Shown: positions 32,243 to 43,011, counted from the stretch's first letter. The stretch is 64,000 nucleotides of DNA from Branchiostoma floridae (GCF_000003815.2 NC_049985.1:10129726-10193725), one strand, 5' to 3'. Made by a program: numbers and translations. Notes: generated by a model not told the origin, from the sequence alone.

Positions 32243-33759
32243 GGTTGGGTTCTAAGGAGGGAAACAGGCGTAGAAACATTGAGGATCTATCGAGACACTT
32301 GGGACTCCGAGTCAAACTTGAGAAGCTTATCGGGGGGATTGGTCCCTACGTACCCCGCTCCCTGAATGATTAGACAATCAATCCGGCCACAATAATCAAT
32401 TGACCGCCGCAACTTTTTCAGAGCACCTCCCGAGGGCTAGACAGCGGTTGTGGGGTGAGAATCAATACATAGAAAAATGATAATCTCTACGCCAAAACGG
32501 ACACAACAAATGCTTGCTTGCACAACATGAAATCATCTACTACACGGAATGGATCTAGGACAATCTCCTACGCACGACTCGAGTCTTGTTATATGCGAGG
32601 GTGGGTGAGGGGGGGGGGGGCATTTCAGGGTGTGACCCTGCGTATCTCTTCGCACAATGCGCGAGTGGTTTGACCGTCTGGGGACACGGGTTCTAGACGC
32701 ATACAGATACCGCCTGGCACGTCTGGGCTACATACCGAGCTTCTCAGTTAGATACAAAGAGAAGATCCCGTCATTAATTTGCACGGCGGCATCTTGCTCC
32801 AATCAGTTGCAGATGCCACCGATACAAAGTGGTACCGGCATTATCAATAGACAATACCGTTCAGGTCTGGTGAATGTCGTGACCCAGGCTGTTGCTGTTA
32901 TCGGCAATGGGTTTGAGAGTAAATACACAGTTGAACTTGATAATATGCACGCGTAGACCTGAAGTAAATTTTAGGTTTAAGCACACGCCGGGCTTATCAG
33001 GTGACATACAAAAAGAGATGTTATCGACAATGATTGGTACGAAGACGGTTTTGCTCATGTCAAATGTAGATGCCGCAAGGTACAAATACAAAGAATGCGA
33101 AGAATGGCGGCCTCCTCAAATCATAATGAAAACAAAGATCTGGTCTGATCGCAATCGGGTCTGTTGATACATATGTAAAAACCACGTCGTCACGATGGGG
33201 TCTTTATGAGGTGTATTGTTAATGTCGTTTGTGTAGCCCGAATTCCTTTCCGTCACTTGGGTGTAATAATTCGGTCCACATGTGCTATGTCAAAGCGGCA
33301 GGCCACCTACTGGCTGCTGTCATTTGGCTCAAAGGAAATCGGTGTCACACAGCAGTGTCACTAGCGCTGTCATTTACATGAGTATGTGATCTGTAATTAA
33401 TTTTTTTGCGGACCGCTGCCTCTCAAAGAAAATATCTGAACCGAGCCCCGAGCGGGTTTCCATATCGACGACTCTAATCTTGACCTATTTGAAGCGTCGT
33501 GTCGTGGGGGGTCACATCCCGGTTTACATCAAGACATGGTTAATCGACGTCTATCTTTGCTCTGAGGTCAAATCACAATGCAAAAAGAAAGGAAAAAAGG
33601 CAACATGGACATGTGTGTATGTGCATCATTCTTTCTTTAATCTTCGTGTTCTAACTTTCTACATGACTTTCTTGTGCTTACTAATCTACCAGAGTCATTA
33701 TGTATGCTCTTTCGTTACACTTTTAGAGTTCAGGTCTGTCGACCAGTCCCGTCCTCGGT
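32243..33759. other. Unassigned region between gag and RT inside the element
   Basis: About 1.5 kb with no long coding-strand frame. It contains a G-run near 32610-32620. It could be a second intron, a control region or a nested insertion. No protein similarity was recognised. Confidence 0.4.
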
Positions 33760-36268
33760 TCACCGCCGCTTCTTCGGGTTGAGGCCTAGGGGGCAGTCGG
33801 ATCGCCAGTGGCCAACCTCCCCGCACGTGAAGCACCTGTCTGAGTTGTGGATGCGTGGCGGGCGTGCCGAGGACCGGCGAGGAGGTGGTCCCCATCCCTC
33901 GGCGCCCGAGCCCTGTCCCCATTGTCGGTATGGCTGGGGTGGGCCCTGGGGCGGTCCCCAGGCTCCTGGTGGTGGCGGTCCCCAGGCTCCTGGTGGTGGC
34001 GGGCCCCGGTGGCTCTGAGGCTGACCGTAGGACGGCTGGCGGTTGCGGCTGGCGAGCGCCGCCTTTGCTTTCTTGGCCTCTGCCATGAATCGGCGCTCGG
34101 ATGTTGTCATCAGGAGAATCCTGACTTCTTCTCCAATCCCCTCGTTCGAGGAGTTTTCGAGCACGAAGTTTGCTAAGTTCTCGAAGCGCTCCACAACGCT
34201 CCTTTTAGCTCCCACCCTGATGGCTTTCTCCTTCAGGCGACACAATGGTCCGTGAAGTTTGGCGGGGTAGCGATGGACGAGGGGGTCTAGACATGCTTCC
34301 TTTGCCTTGTCTAACTCCCGTCGAAGCGAGTCATCCTAGAGAGAAAATCAAATGAAAACCAACGTCAGGTTTTACTCTTCAAACTGCTCCAGATTTCCGC
34401 TCATTGCCCCAACTATCTGGGCTAGCGGCTTTGGCTGACACATGTTAGCGAACTAGGGAACGTACGGGAGTCTTTGTCGGCGCCCGACTGTGACGTGGAG
34501 GAATGTCATGATCGATTAGGGAATACCGAAAAACTTGTCTCATGCTGCGAGAGCACATTGTTGACACCTCGGTTTGTCTATCTCTAGACCTGGGTGTAAT
34601 TAGGAGCTCGGTGGGGTAATTGTATTTTCACGATTACAATAATAGCTACATGGGCGAGGGAAAACAAACTTAGAATTTGAAAAAAGGCGAGAAAACACTG
34701 GATTCCTCCTCCCTCTTTTAACCTGTACTTAGACGTCTGCACAAGCTAATCGAGAGGCGGGGGAAACCGAGTAGGGGTAGGCTTAGCCGAAAGACCGAAA
34801 GTTTTGTTTTCTTGCTCGCGGGGAGAGAAAACTTCGTCGTCTGTGCTTGTGCCGGTTGAGGGAAGCACATTTATTTGTTGTGTTTTCAAATTTTGTGGGT
34901 AAGATTATGTCTTAGCCCCGCTTCGGCGGAAAGAAAATCAAAGATGCAACCTGAGATTCAACCTGCCCATAATTTTGGGAATCAAATGTTACTTCTTTCG
35001 TCACCGTGGGGGGATACACACTGTGACCTGCTGGTCTAGAGAAAATTTATAACCCATATCGTTTCCTCGTTTTTTGGGAGATGCGAAAAACTTCAAACCA
35101 CTCGTCCTTTTACAGCGGGGTAGATCTCGTTTGTTTCATGCGAGGAGATACAACTACGACCCGCTCGTTGGAAACACCGGGTTCAGGTTTTGTTTTGTTC
35201 GTTTCTGCGGGGAGGTACAACTGCAACCCGCTCGTCGTAAATACAGAGATTTTTTTTTTTTTTTTTTTTTCGTTTCTGCGGGGAGGTACAACTGCAACCC
35301 GCTCGTCATAAGTACAGAAATTTGTTCTGTTCGTTTCTGCGGGGAGGTTCAACTGCAACCCGCTCGTCATAAATACAGAAGATTTGTTTTGTTCGTTTCT
35401 GCGGGGAGAACAAACTGAAACCCGCTCGTCGGAAATACAGGGTTTCGTTTTGTCTTGTTTGCGGAGTTTCAGAATTCTGGTTCGTTCGTTTCGACGGGGA
35501 GATACGACTGCCACCCTATCGTCGGAATACCAAGAGTTTTCGTTTGTCTCAGCGGGGAGATACAATTGCAGCCCGCTCTACTAAATCGGGATACACACTC
35601 CACCCGTCCAGGGGAAAACCCAGAGCAAATCTCTCTGTCGCTGCGGGGAGGTACAACTTCAACCCACTTTTCGTCTGTACATATCTGCCCTAAATACACT
35701 TTTAAACCCAGGAAGAAACCGTACTGACCTCGAGATCACTCTCGTCACCAGAGCTGGAGTCCTCCTCCGGTGGGGCTGGCTTTTTCTTCTTTGCTTTCTT
35801 GGCTGGTGGTGGGAGGCCAGAGGAAGAGGCGCCGTCTGTCTTCGACGCCGCTGCTGTTGTTGCTCGCTCTGTCCCACGGGGCGGGACGTGGGTAGGGTCC
35901 AGGAGGTTCGCGACTGCCTGGGCTGCGGTTTTGCTGGCCTTGGACGGCTGGATCTGCTGCCTGGGGGCGACAGTGTCGTTGGCCGCCAGGATCAGAAAGT
36001 GGGCCAAGCGCACGATGGTTTCGTGCGCTTTGGGGTCCATTCCTGTCATGGCTAGGAGGAAAACGGTGTCTTGTCCTGTGAGGGTCTCCAGCCGCTCCGA
36101 AAGCTCGTTGTCGCTGAGGTTCCCGAGCGGCACGTCGGCTGAGAACCTGGCAAGGAGATCCTCCTCCGGGAGGGGAGTTTCTCCTCGCACCGTCTTGTAG
36201 ATATCGAACAAGTTCTGTCCCACAAGGGTGGCATCTCCGCGCAGGACAATGGGAGTCGGGGCGCTCAT
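33760..36268 (-). CDS. Gag-like protein of the Ngaro-type element, two exons
   Basis: Exon 1 is 36268-35729, from ATG reading MSAPTPIVLRGD to GDESDLE, with donor GTCAGT. Exon 2 is 34335-33760, after acceptor TTCTCTCTAG, reading DDSLRRELDKAKEACLD to the stop. They join in phase 0 to give 371 residues. Unspliced, the first frame stops 12 codons past the donor and the second has no upstream ATG. The C-terminal half has a Pro/Gly-rich repeat (GPPPPGAWG, twice) and one CCHC zinc knuckle (CFTCGEVGHWRSDC), the RNA-binding signature of Gag. Upstream it is Lys/Ser-rich. The intron is predicted from the sequence, not proven. Confidence 0.8.
34336..35728 (-). other. Predicted gag intron (1,393 bp)
   Basis: GTCAGT...CTCTAG boundaries restore a single frame across gag. 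The intron contains the 60-bp minisatellite. Retention of an intron in a retrotransposon implies that the genomic RNA is copied unspliced. Confidence 0.65.
35127..35680. repeat. About 60-bp minisatellite inside the gag intron, eight or nine units
   Basis: The core TCGTTTCTGCGGGGAGGTAC followed by AACTGCAACCCGCTCGTC and AAATACAG recurs with variation at about 35127, 35198, 35270, 35331, 35393, 35485, 35541 and 35635. One unit carries a poly(T) expansion (35251-35270). The unit reads as alternating AETN and PRRNE peptides on the minus strand, which explains a spurious open frame there. Confidence 0.85.
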
Positions 36269-36292
36269 GGTGAGGTCCGTGCTATTCCGGTT

Positions 36293-36367
36293 CGCGACAC
36301 GGAGTGAGATCACATGTGGGGTTTGTTGTATCTAACTCGCTCATCGCGCGAGGCATGACGGGATAGT
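36293..36367 (-). repeat. Split direct repeat A1 (element 5' end)
   Basis: 75 bp identical to A2. The element ends at 36367 (GGATAGT); the flank GTTCGGAG belongs to the interrupted Penelope-like target. It lies 25 bp upstream of the gag ATG and so would contain or adjoin the promoter. Confidence 0.92.
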
Positions 36368-36470
36368 GTTCGGAGTTACTGTGAGGTTTCGTCCTCTGGA
36401 GAACAGGGACTTTTCTGGTTCTGTTAGTTTATGACTGCTTGGGTTCTTCTACCGCCTGTCGTCCTTTCTG
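36368..36470 (-). mobile_element. Penelope-like element remnant, upstream half (interrupted)
   Basis: On the minus strand it reads SHKLTEPEKSLFSRGRNLTVTPN and stops at the Ngaro-type insertion. It resumes at 27697 with TIPAINIITE. LS..LT..E.SL.SKG.NFAVTP is a conserved block before the RT of Penelope-like proteins. A stop upstream (TAG) shows decay. Confidence 0.65.
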
Positions 36471-36519
36471 CCTTGTGTGATGGTCTATGGGTCCGGAACC
36501 TAGACCGTTACATAAGCTG

Positions 36520-36565
36520 CCCTGTGTCGTAATCTTGGGTCCGGAACCAAGACGACGACACAGGG
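36520..36565. repeat. Imperfect palindrome between two Penelope-like remnants
   Basis: CCCTGTGTCGT..TCTTGG (from 36520) and CCAAGA..ACGACACAGGG (to 36565) can pair around GTCCGGAA. It lies exactly between the head-to-head remnants, and GGTCCGGAACC is also repeated at 36490-36500. Confidence 0.7.
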
Positions 36566-36930
36566 ACAGAAGGGAAGACAAGTGGTTGAAGAGCCTAAGT
36601 TGTTACGAGCTAACACAACTAGGGAAGTCTCTGTTCTCTAAAGGATGGAACTTTGCAGTAACTCCGGCTGCAATCGTGGTCATTGGCATAGTCACAGAAG
36701 CTGAATCAGCCAAACGTCGGGTCTATATACCGCAGAAACTGGCTGAAGCGCTGTGTGTAGAAGTAGTCACTGCTCTCAGAATGTTCTAATCAACCACCAG
36801 CAACATTATTCAGGATGTCAACAAAATATGCTCAACGCCTTGTCATCAAACAAGAAATTGCGATTTTCCCTGTTGACAATGTCGCAGATATGACGGGAAC
36901 ATACATTAATTCCAAATTTAACATCACAAT
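36559..36930 (+). mobile_element. Second Penelope-like remnant, head-to-head copy
   Basis: The plus strand reads KWLKSLSCYELTQLGKSLF then SKGWNFAVTPAAIVVIG and TEAESAKR. It is homologous residue by residue to the interrupted minus copy. After a stop (36787) homology goes on with SNIIQDVNKICST and, shifted, EIAIFPVDN. It is a decayed coding fossil; no RT core is present. Confidence 0.65.
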
Positions 36931-39180
36931 TAATTAATTTTCTATCATGTCCGTACCAGTAGCATTTCACCTGTCGAGAAGAAAATAAGGCATTTGATTG
37001 TCAGAATAACTCTGTGCCTAATGTAGAAATGAGTTCCTGTTAATGACCTTGATCAATGCAAAGTGTACAGCTTGCTTTAATTGACGGTCATCATGGACAT
37101 GTGTATTACGTTACATGCATGTAGCTAAGCTTTACTTACACATATTGTATTTGGCGTATAACGTTACGTTGTCTCTCCTCGCATTCCTTGGTAAAGTTTG
37201 TATTTTTCGAAACGTACGAGAAGTGAAAGCGCATTCCTCATGATTCAGTTTGATACTTATTTTTTTCTGTCAGTAATACCCACACATGTAGGGCTTCTCA
37301 CCTGTGTGCTTTGCTAAATGTTTGTCCAGAGTGGATTTCTGTGCTGCAGAATAGTCACACTTGTAGGGTAAGCTTACCAGGTGATAAGTTTACCAGACTT
37401 TCGTAAATGTAATGAGTTTACCTGGTTTTAGTGCATGCTTCAACTGAAATTACTTCACTTGTAATATTTTGATGTACTTTTTGCTTGTGGTAATTGTATT
37501 TTAGCAAACGGTGTATGTTGGTAGATGCTTGCCCAAATTACTTATACCAAGGAGCTGATAAAAGCTCCTTGCTTATACAACATAATATTAATAGTCGCAC
37601 AGGTCACACTTGTAAGCTTTCTCCCATGTTTGCTCGCGTTCTTTGGGTTAAGTTAGACTTTGCGATCTGTATCCACACTCCCCGTACATGTATGGTTTTT
37701 TCACCAGTTTTACATTGTCCAACGTAGATTTCTATGCAGTAGAATAGTTACATATCTACTTGCGATTTTTGTTCGGTATGGGATCTCATATCTTGGAAAA
37801 TAATTGGGACTTTCGGGTTGTACTGTACGTCTTTGTTTTGCTAGATGTTCGGTTTCTGTGCAGCAGATCTAGAAGTAGTAACATTTGTATCAGATTGTTA
37901 TAAATGTATTGATTGTATTATCCGACATAAGGTATCTGGCAATAAAATGGTTGTTTTGCGTCCTTTTGACTGTGACTGAAAGTCTTTTGTTCTCACTTCG
38001 CCTAAGTTAAGTTTCATGTATTTCGCCTGCATTCTAGTGCAAGAGTGGCCACCTTGTCCTAGAATAGAGGCAAACTACTAGTACATGAATACAGGCTTTG
38101 AAAGCATAATTCTTTCTCGTATGTTTTGTAACCTTTACTAATAAGTTAGTGACAAATCTTCTAGTGTTTTATACATATCGATATAGCTTTTAGTAATTTA
38201 AGTCAGTTTTATGAACTTTTATCCCCGTAGAACTTTGTTACAACGGTTAAGTGAGCAAGCCAAGTGACTATAAATACTTGTTATGTATAACTTTGTTGTA
38301 TCTAAGCATATTCATTAGTTTCTATGGGCTGCACCGTAAGCACAGGTAGTAATCATTATACTCGATCAAGTCATAAGCTTGTCAAAAGTAGTGTAACTTA
38401 ATATTGTCTACTGCCTTTAGCTAACTGGTTAGTTACAATGTATCGTGGAATTTGTTAGATACATGTAAGGGTAGTATTAGATTTAGCTTAAAAGCCTAGA
38501 ATTTAATTGCCTTGAACATGTCTATTTAGGAAAGTAGCGTTTGGAAAAACTGATGTTACCTCTATCAAAATCAATTTAATATAATTGTCAAATGTTACCT
38601 ATTTGTACTACATGTAACGTTAAAAGCTCCTTGGATTTATTGAATGTCTTTGTTCCAGCTAAATCCTTATCATTTCGTGCGATGTTGCGGCTATTCTAGT
38701 ATCTAGATTTTGTCATTGAAAGTTTGCAGTAGCTTTTGTTCTGAACGCACTTTTTTTTGTAAAGTTTAATATTTCCAATATGTATTTTTTGTGTGCATAG
38801 GAGTGACTAATAGACTTTATTTTGTATTTTGTGGCTTTTCTGATACAAGAGTGGCCACTTTGTCCCAGAATTGATGCAAAATACATGGATATGGGCTGAG
38901 AGAGCAAAATTCTTCATCGTCTGAAATAGCCTCTTGGTGTATGGAGATATAATCAATTTGCCGCGATATTTTTGTGACGTTGAGATACAACTTGCTTCTG
39001 CTCCACTTCTTCTTCCATTGCAATCAAGTAAGGTCAATGACCTGGATCAGAAGTCTATCATTGAGCAAGTGTAGTGATTTGTCGGACTTTAATAAGTGAA
39101 AGTAATTTTCAGTAATTTTCAGGAATCCCCTCTCCTCTAGAAAAAAATCCACAAATATCTGCTTAGTACCCGCCAATCAT
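36930..39180. other. Intergenic region with zinc-finger fossil
   Basis: AT-rich, CpG-poor. Apart from the decayed C2H2 fragments at 37264-37367 and 37585-37745 nothing is recognised. Confidence 0.5.
37264..37745 (-). pseudogene. Decayed C2H2 zinc-finger fragment
   Basis: On the minus strand 37367-37264 reads YKCDYSAAQKSTLDKHLAKH then TGEKPYMCG before a stop. A segment at 37745-37585 reads KKPYMYGECGYRSQ with stops and indels. The linker TGEKPY and HxxxH spacing are those of Kruppel-type fingers, and SAAQKSTLDKH is a typical helix. A missing second cysteine, stops and frameshifts mark a pseudogene. Confidence 0.65.
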
Positions 39181-39184
39181 GCTG

Positions 39185-39272
39185 GTTGCCTAGGAAACCA
39201 GGCGACGCGTTCCGAGCAGGGGACCGTGGGAAAATATTGCAGGCGGAAATCCCGCACATTGCGCGCATGCGG
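39185..39272 (+). promoter_or_regulatory. CpG promoter with RFX X-box and NRF1-like site
   Basis: GTTGCCTAGGAAAC (39185-39198) fits the RFX X-box. GCGCGCATGCGG (39261-39272) fits NRF1. The block is CpG-rich in AT-rich surroundings. It probably drives a plus-strand transcript with an exon near 39536, which is an inference. X-box promoters are common on ciliary genes. Confidence 0.5.
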
Positions 39273-39535
39273 GAAAACCATCGTAGCCGCATGGTTAGAT
39301 TGTTACTAGCAAATTACGTTACTTGCTTGTGCTCAGTATTGCCAAGTTCAATCTGTTTCAACAACGATTCCAATTCCATCCACTCGGTAACCATAAATAT
39401 TAGCTCTTTAAAATGGTTTCACGTAACGGTATGTCCAATGTTGTTGTTAGACATGTTTTCCAGTTTTAATAGACATGCTTTCCAGCCATTTTTTGTCAGC
39501 ATCAACAACAACATGCTCTTGTTTATGTTTCACAG

Positions 39536-39736
39536 TGATGCAGGAGATCGACCAGCAAAATAGGAGTCCTGAAGGCACCGTAACCGTTGTAATATCTGTT
39601 CATGTCGCAAGCCGTCGTAAGCAGACCAAAGCCCCAGTGGCGTCCCAACTGCACTTGATCATGGTGAAAACCCTGGCGTTTTGGAGCATGCAGTTGCCTA
39701 CGGCCTAGGCTACGAATTATCACTGACAGGAAAAGG
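39536..39736 (+). other. Candidate transcribed exon downstream of the 39.2 kb promoter
   Basis: Acceptor-like TGTTTCACAG precedes it and donor GTATGC follows GAAAAG. An ATG near its start opens 56 codons (MQEIDQQNRSPEG...) that stop inside the exon. Another frame is open to the donor (GYELSLTGK). It may be 5' UTR or coding; no family recognised. Confidence 0.3.
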
Positions 39737-39833
39737 TATGCATACAGAGTCCAGGCCTTCGTTCAAGTGCGAGATATGGATCAACGAAAAAATAGGGTGA
39801 GTTATTGGCCAGGGGTCAGTCAGTCAGGACGTT

Positions 39834-39852
39834 CAATCCCCCCCCCCCCTAT
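39834..39852. repeat. Poly(C) run
   Basis: A run of about 13 C near 39838. A likely trouble spot for sequencing; no gene attached. Confidence 0.6.
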
Positions 39853-40380
39853 AAACTTATAAAATTACTCAATATGCAACCATAGAGCCATCTAGCAGCT
39901 GCTGCTGAAATTACAGTGATGCTGATATGTTTTATCAAATATGAAAAGATTTGGAATCAAGCCAGTGGTACTGCAGAGGCGCATATTGGGGTCGTCATAA
40001 ACTTGCATCTGTTATCATCACAATTATGTGTGGTGTAATGCTACATGTTGGGTGGTAAACTTGCAACCATATCATGGCAATATTAAATCAAGAAGAATAT
40101 CAGGTAGAAACCAGATTGTTTGCCATATCATATTTCGTCAACAAAGGTCGCTGAACCTGTAGGTGTAGACTCACCATACTCCAAGGAGTGGCTATCCTTT
40201 ACCATTGTGAATAAAAGGACAGTTTTCAGTGGAATGAATCATTATCATTATTGTCATTATTATCCTACTCCTTGATTAGATTGAGAAATTGAAAAAGCAC
40301 ACGATTGTTTGGATGTAATAAATTGCATGATGATTTCTGATTGCCTAATGTTCTATTGTCGTATTGACACAACAGGGTAA

Positions 40381-40556
40381 TTCAACAGGCACGTTCACTC
40401 TGTTACTTGATTCCTTGTTTATTTTCATGTCATTATCATTATCTTTTGACTATGTTATTTAGTGTTCGTTATTTTGTATGTGTCCTTATTTTGTCATGTG
40501 TTAGAGGAGAAGACTCGTTAAATAAATGTGAGTTAAAAAAAAAAAAACAAAAAAAA
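40381..40556 (+). mobile_element. Short poly(A)-tailed retro-insertion with target-site duplication
   Basis: About 175 bp ending AATAAATGTGAG then an A-rich tail, flanked by AACAGGGTAA at 40371-40380 and 40557-40566. Poly(A) plus 10-bp direct repeats are the hallmark of LINE-mediated insertion. The body is not recognised as a SINE and may be a truncated LINE or gene 3' end. Confidence 0.75.
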
Positions 40557-40689
40557 AACAGGGTAAACACAATTCTCACAGAAATCTGCCAGAAAAAAGT
40601 ACTGGCAAATTTTTTAATATCCCCTCCCAATATCTGCTTGGAGATTAGCTGAGATGCCACAGTTGGGTCCCTTTTGTCAATCCCCACAG

Positions 40690-40771
40690 GAGAAGGATGA
40701 TGGAGCTGTCCCCACCCCTTCCTGTTGGGCTGGTCCACCAGGGGATGGGAGCAGAGTGGTTCCACATGCTG
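40690..40771 (+). CDS. Candidate exon, unknown gene
   Basis: 82 nt between acceptor TCCCCACAG and donor GTAAGG. Open in two frames, one reading EKDDGAVPTPSCWAGPPGDG. GC-rich against its surroundings. No family recognised and no partner exon in matching phase was found. Confidence 0.3.
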
Positions 40772-42435
40772 GTAAGGAAGGGGCCATTCAATTAGCTAAT
40801 CACAAGGGGAGGGGAGGGGAGGCTATGGATATTTTTTTATTGAACTGTAAATTCAGAACTTGATAGAACCTAAAGCTTTTTTTGGAAGCCAAGAAAACTG
40901 AACTGTTCATGGAACAATCAGAGACGTAAAACTACTACAAATATTTCAAAATTTACATCATGTCCACTTCTAGCTGAGATGAAGTAGCCACATTTTGTAA
41001 AGTAATCTCATTGAATTGAGAATTTTTTTTTTTAATTATAATTTATTCATTCTGTAATTAAGTTTCACAGATTGATATGATTGCTATTTTTGCATACACT
41101 GCTGCAGTATTGGCTTAATACGCAATGTGTATTTCAACCTGATCACTTGAGTGTAAAGATAGATTTTCTGGCAAATGTCAGTGAACTGAGGAGAATTGCT
41201 CGCCAGATGGGCCCAGGGACTGAGGAAATGCCACAGTCAGAGTCAAGGACCAATGGGAAAGTCACGGATACTCCTGATTGCCTCAGCAAGGCAGTGGCTG
41301 TACCCCTGGTTATGCCCCTGGGGACCCACATTATTGAACCCTGTTTGATGTCAACCAAATGTTTTTCAGGCAGTAACACCACAGGCAGGGGTTGATCAGG
41401 GACCAGGGTGATGTGACTGAAGTATAACGCTTCAACATTACAACAGAAGAATCAATTTTATCTTGCCTCTGTGTTTCATACGTCTGCTCAAGCATGTAAT
41501 TAAACAGTCAGATGTTTCATCTGAAATCATTTTTCTCTGCTATGTCTTGGAATTGGGTGCCAATAATTGATGAATGCAATTACAAGTACCAAGTTGTTTA
41601 TTTCAAGTTGCCCTCATCAACCCTCCCCTTAGGTGGAACTGAACAGTCCCCTCTTTCTGAGAGAACTAGTCTGGGCATGATGACTTGAGGAGTGATGTGT
41701 TCCTTATGTTCAACTGTAACAAACCAGGCAAAGCTGTGAGCTGGTCACAGTTTCCTGAGCTGTTTCTCAGAGGTAAGTGTAAATCCTACTACAATGCTAC
41801 AGCTACAAGCTCTCTTCTGCTGCAATGATCTCTAATCTTGATGTACTGTCTAGTTTCTTGGTAGACATCTTCCAAAAGTGGTAACATTTACTGCACCAAA
41901 GGTAGATAGGCATCTGGAGATCACTCTGATGTACAACTAAAGGGGTTTTGATAACCGCAGACAGAAACCACAGTGGTGCTACCTAGCCAAAGACTTTAAA
42001 TTACTATTATAATGATACTCTTCTCAACTCAGTGTATCCCTTATGTTATTAGGAGACTCAGTATAATGTTACATGTTTGAAGTACAACAAAATGAAGTAT
42101 AAGATGAATTCCCTTGCACATATTGAAGTTCTCCAACACGGAATTGTTGGTCAATGATTTTTCAGCTACCTGAAAGAGACTGTGCATGCCTCACTACCTT
42201 GTAGCCATTGGTGGGAATTGAAGGTTGCAAGAGGTCATACACAGATGAATATCAGATAGCAACAGCAGGGGGGATGGGAGTAGTTAGTGTTTTGTTTTGG
42301 TGCTGTTTTTTTTATCTGAATAGGCATTGTGTAAATTGTGGAAAGGCTCTTTGACAGTTCTACTGACATGCAAGAAATTTTCTGGTAGCCCTGCCGTGTG
42401 TCGCCATGTTGCAGTCCATACTTCTACTGTTCTAG

Positions 42436-42565
42436 GTGGTGCAGTAGACAATGGTAGTCCCATGGGCCAACAGAAACTGATACCATTGAAACTGATTAGA
42501 CAGATTTTGGAACACAAATTTATCTTATGTGAACTGTGTAAGAGATTGTGTTCGAGTTGTTTGAG
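42436..42565 (+). CDS. Candidate exon with Cys motif, unknown gene
   Basis: 130 nt between acceptor CTACTGTTCTAG and donor GTAAGA. One frame is open and reads GAVDNGSPMGQQKLIPLKLI, then FILCELCKRLCSSC. The CxxC...CxxC spacing could be part of a zinc-binding module that continues in the next exon. Not recognised; coding status uncertain. Confidence 0.35.
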
Positions 42566-42686
42566 GTAAGATCCCCTGTTCCTGACTTTACCCCAAGGGT
42601 TATCAGAAAATGAAGTGGTTGGAATAATTTCGGTTCGTTGTTGCCAAATATCCATGCAAGTGTTCAGTGTGCCTCAGTACTGCAAA

Positions 42687-42737
42687 CTCTCTGTCTCTCT
42701 CTCTGTCTCTCTCCTTCTTTCTTTCTTTCTCTCTCTT
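42687..42737. repeat. CT-rich microsatellite
   Basis: CTCTGTCTCTCT-type repeat running into CTTT units over about 50 bp. Confidence 0.85.
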
Positions 42738-43011
42738 CAGTGAATTACAATCATACCTTTTGTCAATTTTAATCATCAAGATCTGACCTCAGATAGCACC
42801 TTACATTGAGGTTTTTCTAGCCTGGTGTCCACCCATGTTTTGCTTTTAGTCACTCCCCGAAGGTACGCTTCTACCTGCCAGAGATGTTCCCTCGACGTGT
42901 TACAGCCATTTGAATCTTTGGATTTTCATACATAGCTGATCGGTGGTGCAGTACTAAGCTTTGTTCACTGTGTTTCCAGGCTGATATTGGCTGATTGTCT
43001 GCCTTGTCCAG

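Larger units (their letters stand above)
27698..36367 (-). mobile_element. Ngaro/PAT-type tyrosine-recombinase retrotransposon, near-complete, 8,670 bp
   Basis: Read on the minus strand the layout is A1 (36367-36293), gag in two exons, RT/RNase H, tyrosine recombinase, B1 (28067-28008), A2 (28007-27933), spacer, B2 (27757-27698). This A1-ORFs-B1A2-B2 plan of split direct repeats defines the Ngaro/PAT branch of DIRS-order elements. A1/A2 (75 bp) and B1/B2 (60 bp) are identical as read, so the insertion is recent. There is no target-site duplication. The one visible defect is a frameshift near the end of the RT/RNase H ORF. Confidence 0.92.

Noticed and set aside
33674-34176. Long plus-strand frames opposite gag exon 2
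   Set aside because: Shadows of the Gly/Pro-rich gag coding strand.
35110-35565. 151-codon minus-strand frame with repeated AETN/PRRNE peptides
   Set aside because: Produced by the 60-bp minisatellite inside the predicted gag intron.
41081-41395. 104-codon plus-strand frame ending CFSGSNTTGRG
   Set aside because: Weak acceptor, no donor in phase and no recognised family; not strong enough to list as an exon.
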